From Vreelandella subglaciescola (GTDB taxonomy: Bacteria; Pseudomonadota; Gammaproteobacteria; Pseudomonadales; Halomonadaceae): a stretch of DNA of 64,000 nucleotides. The stretch lies in contig NZ_LT670847.1 of NCBI RefSeq assembly GCF_900142895.1, forward strand, positions 496,001 to 560,000. Reading direction: 5' to 3'. The notes beneath the pieces were generated by a model, which was not told the origin of the DNA, did no database searches, and saw only the letters and a program-made list of their open reading frames with translations. The translations under genes and the position numbers were made by a program. Below are positions 53,513 through 62,879 of this stretch, one piece after another. The stretch's first letter is position 1. Each line of letters opens with the position of its first letter.

Positions 53513-54883
53513 ATGCCCATCCCCGCCGCCCAGCGCAGCTGGCGAGCATCACTGGCGGTTTATTGGCGCGCCCCGGTTATCACCATGCTGTTTTTGGGCT
53601 TTTCCGCCGGCCTGCCGTTTTTGCTGGTGTTCTCGACGCTTTCCGCGTGGCTGCGAAGTGCCGGTGTGGAAGTGGCTGCCATCGGCTTTTTCGCCTGGAT
53701 AGGCATGCTTTATTCGATCAAGGTTTTCTGGGCGCCGGTGGTCGACCGCGTAGCGCTGCCGCTATTGACGCGCGCGCTGGGCCAACGCCGCAGCTGGATG
53801 CTGCTGGCGCAGGCGGTCATCGCTGCAGGACTGGTGGGCCTTGCCGCGACGCCGCCGATGGGTAATCTGGGCTGGGTGGCGGGGTTCGCCCTGCTGGTGG
53901 CCTTTGGCTCGGCCACTCAGGACATCGCGATTGACGCCTTTCGTATCGAGTCGGCCGACGATGACAAGCAGGCCGCCATGGCCTCGACCTATATCATCGG
54001 CTACCGCGCCGGGCTGTTGGCCGCCGGCGCCGGGGCGCTTTACATTGCCGCCACCGTCTCGTGGCACGCGGCCTATCTGACCATGGCTGCGCTGGTCGGT
54101 GTGGGTATGCTCACGGTATTGGTGCGCCCCGAACCTGCGCGAATGACAGGCAGCGGCAAACCCGTGCTGGAACCCCGGGTGCGTGCTTTTTTGCGCAACA
54201 GTCGCCACCAGCCCCGCCTTTGGCGGCACTTTGTGGCCTGGATCATCGGCGCCATCGTCTGCCCGTTCACCGACTTTTTTGTGCGTCACGGCATGAAAAC
54301 GCTGGGGCTTTTGGCGTTTATCGCGGTGTTTCGCATCAGCGATCTGGCCATGGCGTCGATGGCCAACCCGCTGTATATCGACCTGGGGTTTTCGTTGGCC
54401 ACCATTGCCAGCGTCACCAATATTTTCGGCATTGCCATGAGTATTGGCGGCGGTATGCTCGGCGGGCTGCTGGTGGTTCGCTACGGTATCGGGCCGCTGC
54501 TGGTGGTGGGGGCTATGCTGACGATGCTGACCAACCTGCTGTTTGCCGCGCTTTCCCTGATGGGCGATCAGCTGCCCATGCTGGTGGTGACCATCATCGG
54601 CGATAATCTGGCCAATGGCCTGGCCAGCGCAGTATTCATCGCATTTTTATCCAGCCTGACGTCGCGCGCCTACACCGCGACGCAGTACGCGCTGTTTTCT
54701 TCGTTGATGACGCTGCCCGGCAAGTTTTTAAGCGGCTTTGGCGGGCTGCTGGTCGAGGCCCAGAGCTACGCGAGCTTTTTTATCCTGGCCTCGCTGCTGG
54801 GGATTCCCGCGGTCATGCTTGCCGTGTGGGTCAACCGTGATCGCGACCTTTACGGCAAGCCTGCCGCTAGCGGCGCTCGCTGA
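53513..54883 (+). CDS. ampG: AmpG-type muropeptide permease (MFS)
   Basis: 456-residue major facilitator with about 12-14 helices that imports GlcNAc-anhydromuropeptides. AmpG features: LFLGFSAGLPFLLVFSTLSAW (N-terminal block), VFWAPVVDRV, FGSATQDIAIDAFRIE and the late ALFSSLMTLPGKFLSGFGG. ATG at 53513 has AGGAG 7 bases upstream; the frame is open 15 codons further. It supplies substrate for NagZ (11380-12405). Its last 17 bases overlap the convergent SEC-C gene. Confidence 0.88.
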   Translation: MPIPAAQRSWRASLAVYWRAPVITMLFLGFSAGLPFLLVFSTLSAWLRSAGVEVAAIGFFAWIGMLYSIKVFWAPVVDRVALPLLTRALGQRRSWMLLAQAVIAAGLVGLAATPPMGNLGWVAGFALLVAFGSATQDIAIDAFRIESADDDKQAAMASTYIIGYRAGLLAAGAGALYIAATVSWHAAYLTMAALVGVGMLTVLVRPEPARMTGSGKPVLEPRVRAFLRNSRHQPRLWRHFVAWIIGAIVCPFTDFFVRHGMKTLGLLAFIAVFRISDLAMASMANPLYIDLGFSLATIASVTNIFGIAMSIGGGMLGGLLVVRYGIGPLLVVGAMLTMLTNLLFAALSLMGDQLPMLVVTIIGDNLANGLASAVFIAFLSSLTSRAYTATQYALFSSLMTLPGKFLSGFGGLLVEAQSYASFFILASLLGIPAVMLAVWVNRDRDLYGKPAASGAR

Positions 54884-56696
54884 GCCACTCCAGCGCGCCG
54901 GGGGTCACCCGCCACTGATCGCGCATCAGCGTGCGGTACTGCCAGGCCTCGGCGCGCGTACCGGGTGCCATGCTCCCGTCTTTCCCCGGCAAGGCCGGGC
55001 GCGGGTGTTCGGTGCAGAGCATCTCCAGCGCGTAGCGGCTGTGGCGCTTGACGTCACCCAGCGCTTCTTCGGCCTGTTCCCACTCTTGTAAGCGGTACAG
55101 CGCCAACGTGCGCCCAAGCAGAATATTGAGCCACAGCGAGCCGTCGTCTTCCGCGGCGTCCGCCAGCGTCAGCGCATCGCGGTTGCGCTCGTCACGCAGC
55201 AGCTGGTCAAGCACCAGCTCGCGCAGGCCAAGGCTGTCTTCGCGATTGATGGCCAAAAGCTCCTCGGCCAGTTGGCGGGAATGCTGGCGTGCGCCGCGCT
55301 CCATGCCTACCACCAGCGCCAGACCGATCCGCAGCAAAAACGCGTTATTGGCATCGTCCCAACACAGGCTGCCGTCGCCTTCGGCGCGCGCCTGCTCAAG
55401 CCAGCGCGATAGCCGCAGCGCCAGCGGCTCGAGCAGGCTCGGCGCCATCCACGGCAGGCTGCCAAAACGGCTGGTCAGCGCCAGCGTCAGGTCCTGGACC
55501 ACTTGGGGCGAGTCCAGCCATTCGGGGTGCGCGCACAGCGCCGACATCCACTCAATGGCGTTGCCCCAGGGATCATCACGAAAGCCCAGCGCCACATCGG
55601 TATCCACCAGCACCTGAAACTGCTCGTGCCAGGCGGCAAACAGCGTGGCCTCGCGAGAGTTTTCGTGATACTCGAGCCGCCCGGTCTCCGCCTGCGCCTG
55701 AAACTCAAGCTTGGGCGCGGTATGCAAGGCGGCCAGCAATGACTGCAGCCCGATCAGCGGCGTGGCCAGGTCTTCCTCGGCACTTAACAGCTGATCGGCC
55801 AAGGTGGCGCCGGGGTTATCGGCCAGCGCGGCCAGAAACGCCAGCTGATCTTCGTCGAGATCGCCCTGACGCACCAGCCGGCGGTACCAGAAATGCGCGC
55901 GTTCTTTGGCTTCCTGCTCATGCCCCTCATGGAGCAGCAGCATGGCCTCGATGTAAGCCAGCGTCGGCGAATCAGGCAGCGCCTGCTGCGCGCGAACAAA
56001 CGCCGCCCGGGCGCTGTCCAGATCATCGTTATCCAAGTGCATCAGACACAGCCGCTCAAGCGCGACGCCGCGCAAAAACAGTGGGCCGCGTTCCAGCACT
56101 TCGTCGAGCAGCTCGGTGCGCTTGCGGGTAAAGCCGCGCTCCTGGAACAGGTCGAGCAGAATCTCGAACGCCGGCTCGGCCTGCTCCGGCAGGCGTGACC
56201 AGTCGCGGCCGTCAAACAGCGACTCGAGGATCTGCATCGAACGCCCGGTCTGGCCGCTTTCCGCGGCAATCAAACCGGCTTCCAGCAGCGCCTGCGCGGG
56301 TGCTTCCCGGCTTTGTAGCGCGGCTTTGAGCGTGGCGCCCTTCCACTCGCGCAGCGACAGCATCCACATCATCTGCTCGGGGATCTCGGTGGGGAAATCA
56401 ACGGGGTAGCAGCACTGCTTGTACTTGCGCCCCGAGTCGCACCAGCACGGCTCGTTGCGCCCCGGCTCGGCCAGCGGCTCGCCGGAAAATGCCAGCCGCT
56501 CCAGCGGCGTTTGCGACCATAACACCGGCGCCAGCGCCTGCGCCGTGGCAAAGTCGCCGTTGAAATAATCGCCGCCCTCGGCGCGCACCCAGATCATGAA
56601 GTCGGGGTAGTGCTCTTTTTGCCGGATTGCCGAGAGTGCCTCAGAGGCAAAACCCAGCAGCTGATCAACCCATACCGCCAGCATTGCCGTCTCCAT
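54867..56696 (-). CDS. SEC-C zinc-motif protein with helical repeats
   Basis: 609-residue cytosolic protein. A SEC-C zinc-binding motif lies at about 78-98 (GRNEPCWCDSGRKYKQCC), the same motif as at the SecA C-terminus. The remaining 500 residues are mostly helical and repeat-like (TPR-type), Glu/Leu rich. Function is unknown; it may bind proteins or ribosomes. Codon use is normal for the region. Converges with ampG, overlapping by 17 bases. Confidence 0.75.
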   Translation of the reverse strand: METAMLAVWVDQLLGFASEALSAIRQKEHYPDFMIWVRAEGGDYFNGDFATAQALAPVLWSQTPLERLAFSGEPLAEPGRNEPCWCDSGRKYKQCCYPVDFPTEIPEQMMWMLSLREWKGATLKAALQSREAPAQALLEAGLIAAESGQTGRSMQILESLFDGRDWSRLPEQAEPAFEILLDLFQERGFTRKRTELLDEVLERGPLFLRGVALERLCLMHLDNDDLDSARAAFVRAQQALPDSPTLAYIEAMLLLHEGHEQEAKERAHFWYRRLVRQGDLDEDQLAFLAALADNPGATLADQLLSAEEDLATPLIGLQSLLAALHTAPKLEFQAQAETGRLEYHENSREATLFAAWHEQFQVLVDTDVALGFRDDPWGNAIEWMSALCAHPEWLDSPQVVQDLTLALTSRFGSLPWMAPSLLEPLALRLSRWLEQARAEGDGSLCWDDANNAFLLRIGLALVVGMERGARQHSRQLAEELLAINREDSLGLRELVLDQLLRDERNRDALTLADAAEDDGSLWLNILLGRTLALYRLQEWEQAEEALGDVKRHSRYALEMLCTEHPRPALPGKDGSMAPGTRAEAWQYRTLMRDQWRVTPGALEWLSERR

Positions 56697-56809
56697 ATCG
56701 TCTTGAGCCAGCGCGAAAAGCGCCGCTAAGTAAAGCGCCGTAGTCTAGCATGCCCGCGGGCGGCTACGCAGGAGTAGGCACGGGGATTAAACGCCAGCGT
56801 GTCAACGCT

Positions 56810-58060
56810 TCAACGGCGGGCGCTCGCCCACCTCAGCAACGGCTGACAGCGCCGGTGCATGTCGAGCCGAGCGCCCAGACGCACCATGTTCCAGTAATGG
56901 CCGTTGAGCGCCCGGGACAGCAGCAGCGTGTCCGCCGGCGGCTGCAGGCGGTCCATGGCCGCCCACACCCGCGGCGAGAGCTCGCGCAGGCCACGGTGAA
57001 CACGCACATCGGCAAAATCCTGCTCGCCGGGAGCAAACAGCGGCGCCACGGCGTCGGCCGCCTGGCGATACAGGGCCAACGGCGCCCCTTGCCCCTTGCG
57101 CCCGCCGAGCGCCAGCATGGCGTCATCCATGGCCATGGGGTCACCGGCAAGCGTGGCTTCCAGCAGCGCCATCATCGCCGCCAGGCGAGCTTCGGGCACC
57201 GCGACCACCGCGCCAAAGTCGTAGATAATCAGCCGCGACTCGGCGTCCACGGCAAAGTTGCCGGCGTGGGGGTCGGCATGCAACTCGCCGTAGGTAAACA
57301 GCTCCTCGGTCAGCCAGTCGGCCAGGGTGGCAGCCACTTGCTGGCGCACCACGCCGTCAGCGTCGGCCATTTCGTCCAACGGTGTGCCGGCGAGATAGCG
57401 CATGGCCAGCACGCGTTCGCCGCACAGCGCCTCAACCGGCTCGGGGATGCGCAGCCGCGGCTCGTGACGATAGCGCTCCCGGTAGCGGGCAAGTGTTTGT
57501 GCCTCGGCGCGATAGTCCAGCTCGTCGCGCAGCCCCGCGGCCAGCTCCTCGAACAGCGCGTCCAGTCGCGACGCCGACACCTTGAGCCAGCGGCCCAGGC
57601 GCATCATTCGTCTGACCTGGCGAAGATCGCCTTCCAGGGCGTCGGCAAGGCCGGGGTACTGCACCTTGAGCACCAGCGTATCGCCTTCCTGGGTGATGGC
57701 CTTGTGTACCTGACCCATGGACGCACTGGCAAAAGGCTGCGGTTCAATATGGCGAAAGTGGGCGTCGAGATCGCCGTACTCGGCCTGAAGCGTCTCGCGG
57801 ATGCGCGGCCAGGGCATGGGCTCGGCCTGGCGCTGCAGGCGCGCCAGCTGGTCGGCCAGCTCCGGCGGCAACACGTCGTCCCACTGGGCGACAATCTGTG
57901 CCAGCTTCATGGCCGGGCCGCGCAGCTCGGAAAGTCCGTCGAACAGTGCCTCACCCAGCGAGTTCCAGTCGGCGCTACCGCCCATGCGGTTCTTCAACAG
58001 CGTGCCGCCGGTGCGCGCGCCGAGGCCGAATAGCCGGCGCGTTCTGCCATGTTCACGCAT
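56810..58060 (-). CDS. ABC1/UbiB-family atypical kinase
   Basis: 416-residue protein-kinase-like (ABC1/ADCK/UbiB) protein. Visible: the KxGQ-like motif as KLAQ (MKLAQIVAQ), the nucleotide loop ASASMGQVHKA, catalytic HADPHAGNF and metal-binding IYDFGAV. Family members support ubiquinone synthesis, perhaps as small-molecule ATPases. No C-terminal membrane helices as in UbiB proper, so it is probably a soluble paralogue rather than the ubi-operon protein. ATG at 58060 has AAGGAT upstream. Divergent from topB. Confidence 0.85.
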   Translation of the reverse strand: MREHGRTRRLFGLGARTGGTLLKNRMGGSADWNSLGEALFDGLSELRGPAMKLAQIVAQWDDVLPPELADQLARLQRQAEPMPWPRIRETLQAEYGDLDAHFRHIEPQPFASASMGQVHKAITQEGDTLVLKVQYPGLADALEGDLRQVRRMMRLGRWLKVSASRLDALFEELAAGLRDELDYRAEAQTLARYRERYRHEPRLRIPEPVEALCGERVLAMRYLAGTPLDEMADADGVVRQQVAATLADWLTEELFTYGELHADPHAGNFAVDAESRLIIYDFGAVVAVPEARLAAMMALLEATLAGDPMAMDDAMLALGGRKGQGAPLALYRQAADAVAPLFAPGEQDFADVRVHRGLRELSPRVWAAMDRLQPPADTLLLSRALNGHYWNMVRLGARLDMHRRCQPLLRWASARR

Positions 58061-58180
58061 GGCTGAATCCTTGATCGCAATATGTCATACAAAAGCTATA
58101 CGAAAAGAAGACAAAAGCAAAGGTCGACCAACGCGCTCGCGCGCTCTGTTATCATGGCCTTTTGCTCAGAAGCTTTTGCC

Positions 58181-60109
58181 ATGCGTTTGATTATTGCCGA
58201 AAAGCCCAGCCTGGCGCGGGCCATTGCCGAAGCACTGCCCGAGCGTGCCCGGCGGGAAGACGGCGCCCTGCACGCCGGTGACACCGTGGTCACATGGTGT
58301 TTGGGCCACTTGCTGGAGCAGGCGCCGCCCGAGGCCTATAACGCCGCCGACAAACATTGGCAGCTGGACCGCCTGCCCATTGCCCCGGCCGCGTTCAAGC
58401 ACGTGCCGCGCCCCAAGGCGCGCGGGCAGCTGGCGATTATCCGCCGGCTGATCAAACGCGCCAGCAGCGTGGTTCATGCTGGCGATCCCGACCGCGAAGG
58501 CCAGCTGCTGGTGCAAAACGTGATTGAGCATCTGGGCTACCGGGGGCCGGTACAGCGCCTGTTGATCAACGATTTGAACCGCCCGGCGGTGAAGCGAGCT
58601 TTGGGCGCGCTTGCCGACAACGCCACGTTCGCGCCGCTGTACCGCGCCGCGCGAGCACGGGCGCAGGCCGACTGGCTTTACGGCATCAACCTGACCCGTG
58701 CCTGGACACTGCTCGGCCGTCAGGCGGGGCATTCCGGCGTGCTTTCCGTAGGCCGCGTGCAAACGCCGGTACTGGGGCTGATTGTGCGCCGCGACAACGC
58801 CATCCGCGACTTTACCCCCTACCCGTTTTATCCGCTGTGGGTCGACGTTCGCGTTGCCGGCGGCGAACTGCGTGCCTGGTGGGTGCCCCGCGCGCCGCAT
58901 CCTCTCGACGACAAGGGCCGGCTGCTTGAACGCGCGCCGGCGGATGCGCTGGCGCAAACGCTGCCGGGCAGCCACGGCCGAGTGGCGCGTCTGTCGCAGC
59001 AGGAAAAGCGTCAGGCGCCGCCGCTGCCGTATTCACTCTCGGCGCTGCAGGTGGACGCCGCCCGGCGCTTCGGGCTATCCGCCAAAATCATACTCGATAC
59101 CTGTCAGGCGCTTTACGAGCGCCACCGACTGATTACCTACCCGCGCTCGGACTGCCGCTACCTGCCCGACGAGCACTTTGGCGAAGCACAGCGCACGCTG
59201 GCCGGTGCCTGCCGTTCAGACGCCACGCTTGGCGGCTGGCTGGACGGCGCCGACTTCAGCCGCCGCTCCAAGGCGTGGAACGATAGCAAGGTGGGAGCGC
59301 ACCACGCGCTGGCGCCCAGCGGTAAAACGCCGGATTTTGCCCGGCTTTCGGCCACGGAAAGCCGCATTTACCGGCTGATTGCGCGCAATATGCTCGCGCA
59401 ATTTTATCCACCGCTGGTGACGTTTGAGGTAAAAACCGAGTTGACGTTTGCCAATGAGGCATTTCGCGCCAGCGGTCAGCAGGTGCTTGACCCCGGCTGG
59501 AAGCCGCTTTTCACCACCCGGGAAGAAGCCCCGCCGCTGCCGCCGCTGACCGAGGGCGAAGCCTGTGAGGCACTGGCCGCAGGCGTGGAAACCCGGGAAA
59601 CCCGGCCGCCGGAGCCGTTCACCGATGCCAGCCTGATCAAGGCGATGATGAACATCGGCCGCTACGTGGATGATCCCGCCGTCAAGCGCACCCTGCGCGA
59701 CACCGACGGGCTGGGCACCGAAGCCACCCGCGCAGGCATTCTGGAAACCCTGGTCGCGCGCGGCTATCTGGTCCGCCGGCAAAAAGCGCTGCGCGCCACG
59801 AAGCTCGGCAGTGCGCTGATTGGCGCTTTGCCCGAGGCCGTGGCCACGCCCGAGCGCACCGCTCAGTGGGAGCAGCGTCTCAGCGCGATTGCCGAGAGTC
59901 AGGACGACGAAGGTGCTTTCCAACAAGCGCTGCTGACGGACTTGCGCGGCCTGCTGACACAAAGCGACGCCGGCAAGCTGCGCCACAGCCTGCAAACCGC
60001 GCAGGGCGAAGCCGTGCCCGCCGCGACGGCCAAGCCCAAACGCCCGCGCAAAAAATCTGCACCAAAAACACGTCGCCCAGCTGCCCCGCCCAAAGGTAGC
60101 CGTTCATGA
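58181..60109 (+). CDS. topB: DNA topoisomerase III
   Basis: Type IA topoisomerase of 642 residues that decatenates and relaxes DNA through a covalent 5'-tyrosyl link. TOPRIM residues E7 (IAEKPS), D102, D104 and E106 (GDPDREGQ); catalytic Y320 in LITYPRSDCRYLP; the late block GLGTEATRAGILETL. The C-terminal about 35 residues are Lys/Arg/Pro rich, a DNA-binding tail without zinc fingers. ATG at 58181 (MRLIIAEKPSLARAIA) is the conserved start; 33 codons open upstream are not conserved. Confidence 0.95.
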   Translation: MRLIIAEKPSLARAIAEALPERARREDGALHAGDTVVTWCLGHLLEQAPPEAYNAADKHWQLDRLPIAPAAFKHVPRPKARGQLAIIRRLIKRASSVVHAGDPDREGQLLVQNVIEHLGYRGPVQRLLINDLNRPAVKRALGALADNATFAPLYRAARARAQADWLYGINLTRAWTLLGRQAGHSGVLSVGRVQTPVLGLIVRRDNAIRDFTPYPFYPLWVDVRVAGGELRAWWVPRAPHPLDDKGRLLERAPADALAQTLPGSHGRVARLSQQEKRQAPPLPYSLSALQVDAARRFGLSAKIILDTCQALYERHRLITYPRSDCRYLPDEHFGEAQRTLAGACRSDATLGGWLDGADFSRRSKAWNDSKVGAHHALAPSGKTPDFARLSATESRIYRLIARNMLAQFYPPLVTFEVKTELTFANEAFRASGQQVLDPGWKPLFTTREEAPPLPPLTEGEACEALAAGVETRETRPPEPFTDASLIKAMMNIGRYVDDPAVKRTLRDTDGLGTEATRAGILETLVARGYLVRRQKALRATKLGSALIGALPEAVATPERTAQWEQRLSAIAESQDDEGAFQQALLTDLRGLLTQSDAGKLRHSLQTAQGEAVPAATAKPKRPRKKSAPKTRRPAAPPKGSRS

Positions 60110-60224
60110 ACGGTTGCACCGTGCCGGCACGCTCCGGCATTCTTGTAGCGCTAGAGACGGTGTCGCCCACCATCATCAGCGTCACGCACGTCTCGCCAAT
60201 GGAAAGTAAAGGAGAACTTGCTTC

Positions 60225-60740
60225 ATGTTTGATCAACTTGCACCACGTCTGCGCACCGCCGGCTTGCTGGGTTTGATGGCCCTGTCGCCCGCGGCGTTCG
60301 CGCAGGATTCAGGCCCGGCAATGAACACCGAGAACTTTCAGGACTGGGAAGTCAACTGCCCGGTCAGCGCCAGCGACGGCAACTGCGCCATGACCCAAAT
60401 GGCCAAAGACGCCAGCGGAGAGCCGGTACTGCAAGTGGTCGTCGGCAATCCGCCCCAGCTGGACAGCGCCGCCATCACTTTCCTGACACCGCTGGGTGTT
60501 CGCCTCGCCTCTGGCCTGCAGCTTCAGGTAGACAGCAATGAGCCGATTGGCATGCCCTATCAGGTCTGCTTGCCTCAGGGTTGCCGCGCCGACCTGCCGG
60601 TTCGCTCGGAACTGCTGACTCAGCTGCGAGGCGGGAGCACCGCGACGGTCAGCATGATTGACCCGAACGCCCAGCGTCTGGATGTGGATGTGTCCCTGAT
60701 GGGCTTCAGTGCCGCCAAGCAGCGCATCGACCAAAATTGA
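60225..60740 (+). CDS. IalB-family periplasmic protein
   Basis: 171-residue secreted protein with a signal peptide cleaved after SPAAFA-QDS. The mature part matches the invasion-associated locus B family: FQDWEVNCP, CAMTQM, and PYQVCLPQGCRADLPV with paired cysteines likely forming disulfides. The role in non-pathogens is unknown. ATG at 60225 has AAAGGAGA upstream. Its stop overlaps the TTG start of the next gene by 4 bases. Confidence 0.82.
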   Translation: MFDQLAPRLRTAGLLGLMALSPAAFAQDSGPAMNTENFQDWEVNCPVSASDGNCAMTQMAKDASGEPVLQVVVGNPPQLDSAAITFLTPLGVRLASGLQLQVDSNEPIGMPYQVCLPQGCRADLPVRSELLTQLRGGSTATVSMIDPNAQRLDVDVSLMGFSAAKQRIDQN

Positions 60741-61672
60741 TCGGCTTCACCGGCGGTCACCTGATCGTCGGCCCCGGCGCGTTGGGCCGCATGCTCGCCC
60801 ACGCGCTGGCGCCCACCCAGGGCGTCACGCTGATAAGCCAGCGCGCATTGCCCGCTCAGCAAACACTCACCACGCCCGAGGGCGAAACCGTTACCCGCCG
60901 ACTGCCCGTCATTCGCCTGGCGGCACTTGCGCCAATAGGAAGTCCGGCGCTTATTCACCTGACCACCAAAGCCTACGCTGCCGAAGCAGTGGCCGTGGAT
61001 CTGGCCGAGAAAGTCGCCCCCGGCACAGCCCTGGTGCTGTGGCAAAACGGCTTTGGCGTGCAACCAAGCCTGACCCGGCGCTGGCCGGGGCCGGTGCTCT
61101 GCGCGTCGACCACCGAAGGCGCTTACGTGGTGGATGATGCCGCTATTGTTCATGCCGGGCATGGCGAAAGCGTGATCGGTGACTTACACGGCCGCCATCT
61201 GGCGCTGGCCCATTCGCTTGCCGCAACGCTGACCCGCGCCGGGCTGAAAGCGGCAGCGGTCGACGATATTGGTGTACGGCTGTGGCAGAAACTGGCGGTA
61301 AACGCAGCGATAAACCCACTGGTGGCGCTTTATGAAGTGCCCAACGGGGCGCTGCGCGAGGCGCGCTTTGACGCCGAGCTCACCGCGGTAATCGAGGAAA
61401 TCGCGGCAATTCTGGCTGCCGAAGGCATCGCTCCGCCCAGCGGGAGTGGCGCGGCAGGCTGGCGGCGGCTGGTCGACAAGGTGATCGAGGCGACCGCCGA
61501 CAACCGCGCCTCGATGCTGCAAGACGTGGACGCCCGCCGCCCCACCGAGCGCGGCGCTATTTTAGCCCCGCTGATCGAGCGCGCCGAACATAACCGGCTG
61601 CCCTGCCCAACACTTGCCGCTCTTGATGCGCGGCTCGCCGAGAAAGAAGCGGCGTTTCGCCTTGAGGGATAA
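60737..61672 (+). CDS. panE: 2-dehydropantoate 2-reductase
   Basis: NADPH-dependent ketopantoate reductase of pantothenate/CoA synthesis, 311 residues. Rossmann motif IVGPGALGRMLA, then the conserved TTKAY and LWQNGFG (Asn), catalytic Lys in LWQKLAVNAAINP and Glu region ASMLQDVDARRPTE. TTG at 60737 overlaps the previous stop (TTGA); no strong ribosome binding site, so translational coupling is likely. Some family members act on other 2-oxo acids, but the motif set is that of PanE. Confidence 0.9.
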   Translation: MIGFTGGHLIVGPGALGRMLAHALAPTQGVTLISQRALPAQQTLTTPEGETVTRRLPVIRLAALAPIGSPALIHLTTKAYAAEAVAVDLAEKVAPGTALVLWQNGFGVQPSLTRRWPGPVLCASTTEGAYVVDDAAIVHAGHGESVIGDLHGRHLALAHSLAATLTRAGLKAAAVDDIGVRLWQKLAVNAAINPLVALYEVPNGALREARFDAELTAVIEEIAAILAAEGIAPPSGSGAAGWRRLVDKVIEATADNRASMLQDVDARRPTERGAILAPLIERAEHNRLPCPTLAALDARLAEKEAAFRLEG

Positions 61673-61715
61673 GCCTTGCTCAGTCCTGTGTTCAGCCCTA
61701 TGGTCAGCCCAAGGG

Positions 61716-62837
61716 CTAATTCAGGTCGGCCAGCGGGTTTTGTGCCCATGGCTCGGCCAGCATGGCCTCGATAAAGCTCGGGTCGACGTCGGCCAGGCAC
61801 GCATAGCGAAACTGCGGCGTGCGGTCTTTATCGACCAATAGCGCACGCACACCTTCGGCCAGATCGCCCTGACGGCAACACTGCACCGACAGCGCCACCT
61901 CCGAGCGAAACACCTCGGCAAGCGACATATACCGCGTGCGGGTAAGCTGGGCATCGATCAATTTGATCGACACCGCGCTGCCCTTCGCCAGCGTCTGCCG
62001 GGCACGGGTCAGCCAGGGGTCATCGCTGTGGCCGTCAACAATCGCCGCCACCTGCTGCTCAACGGTGTCGTGATCCATCAGCTCGTCGATCAGTTCGGCG
62101 TGCTCGGCAACCGGCATCGGCATGTCGCTAAACGCCGGCGCGGCCTCGCGCTCAAGCTCGCGCAGTGCGCGGTTCACCGCGGCGTGCGCATCAAGCGAAC
62201 CATCCGTCGCATGCCAGCGGGCATCAATCAGCCGCTGGATCAGCGTTTCGCGCTGATCGCTTGCCAACATGCGGTCGGCAAGCCCCAGCCGATGAGCATC
62301 GCGGGCGTTCAGCGGGCTGCCGGTGAGCGCCAGAAACCGCCCCGTTTCGCCCGGCAGGCGGTTTAAAAACCAGCTGGCGCCGACGTCGGGATACAGGCCG
62401 ATGGTCACTTCGGGCATCGCCAGCCGCGACGTTTCGGTCACTACCCGGTGGCTGGCACCGTTTAGCAACCCCATGCCGCCGCCCATGACGATACCGCTGC
62501 CCCAGCCGATAATCGGCTTGGAATACGTATGCAGACGATAATCCAACCGGTACTCGTGAGCAAAATAGCGCTCATCGAGGGTTTTATCATCGGCGTTACC
62601 GGCAAGCGAATGATACAGCGCCACGACATCGCCACCGGCGCAAAAGGCTTTCTCGCCGGCCCCGCACAGCACGATCGCAACCACCCGATCGTCGTCTTCC
62701 CAGGCGTCCAGCTGCGGCAATATCGCCTCGATCATCTCAAGCGACAGCGCGTTGAGCGAACGCTCGGCATTGAGTCTGATCTCCCCCACGCTATGGCCGT
62801 CATCCGTGGGGTGTTGGGTAAAGTCGACGCTGCTCAT
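61716..62837 (-). CDS. 3-hydroxyisobutyryl-CoA hydrolase-like crotonase
   Basis: 373-residue crotonase of the long HIBCH type: GAGEKAFCAGGDVVALY, SKPIIGWGSGIVMGGGMGLL (oxyanion hole), MPEVTIGLYPDVGASWFLNRLPG, and the extra C-terminal region of about 100 residues (FRSEVALSVQC ... FRYACLADVDPSFIE) that separates HIBCH-like proteins from simple enoyl-CoA hydratases. Probably acts in valine catabolism, releasing 3-hydroxyisobutyrate. ATG at 62837. Single gene; lies downstream of ppc on the same strand? No: it is on the same strand and 43 bases after the ppc stop. Confidence 0.85.
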   Translation of the reverse strand: MSSVDFTQHPTDDGHSVGEIRLNAERSLNALSLEMIEAILPQLDAWEDDDRVVAIVLCGAGEKAFCAGGDVVALYHSLAGNADDKTLDERYFAHEYRLDYRLHTYSKPIIGWGSGIVMGGGMGLLNGASHRVVTETSRLAMPEVTIGLYPDVGASWFLNRLPGETGRFLALTGSPLNARDAHRLGLADRMLASDQRETLIQRLIDARWHATDGSLDAHAAVNRALRELEREAAPAFSDMPMPVAEHAELIDELMDHDTVEQQVAAIVDGHSDDPWLTRARQTLAKGSAVSIKLIDAQLTRTRYMSLAEVFRSEVALSVQCCRQGDLAEGVRALLVDKDRTPQFRYACLADVDPSFIEAMLAEPWAQNPLADLN

Positions 62838-62879
62838 ACCTCGGTTAACTCCTTGAAGCCGATTAAATAATCCTGGTAT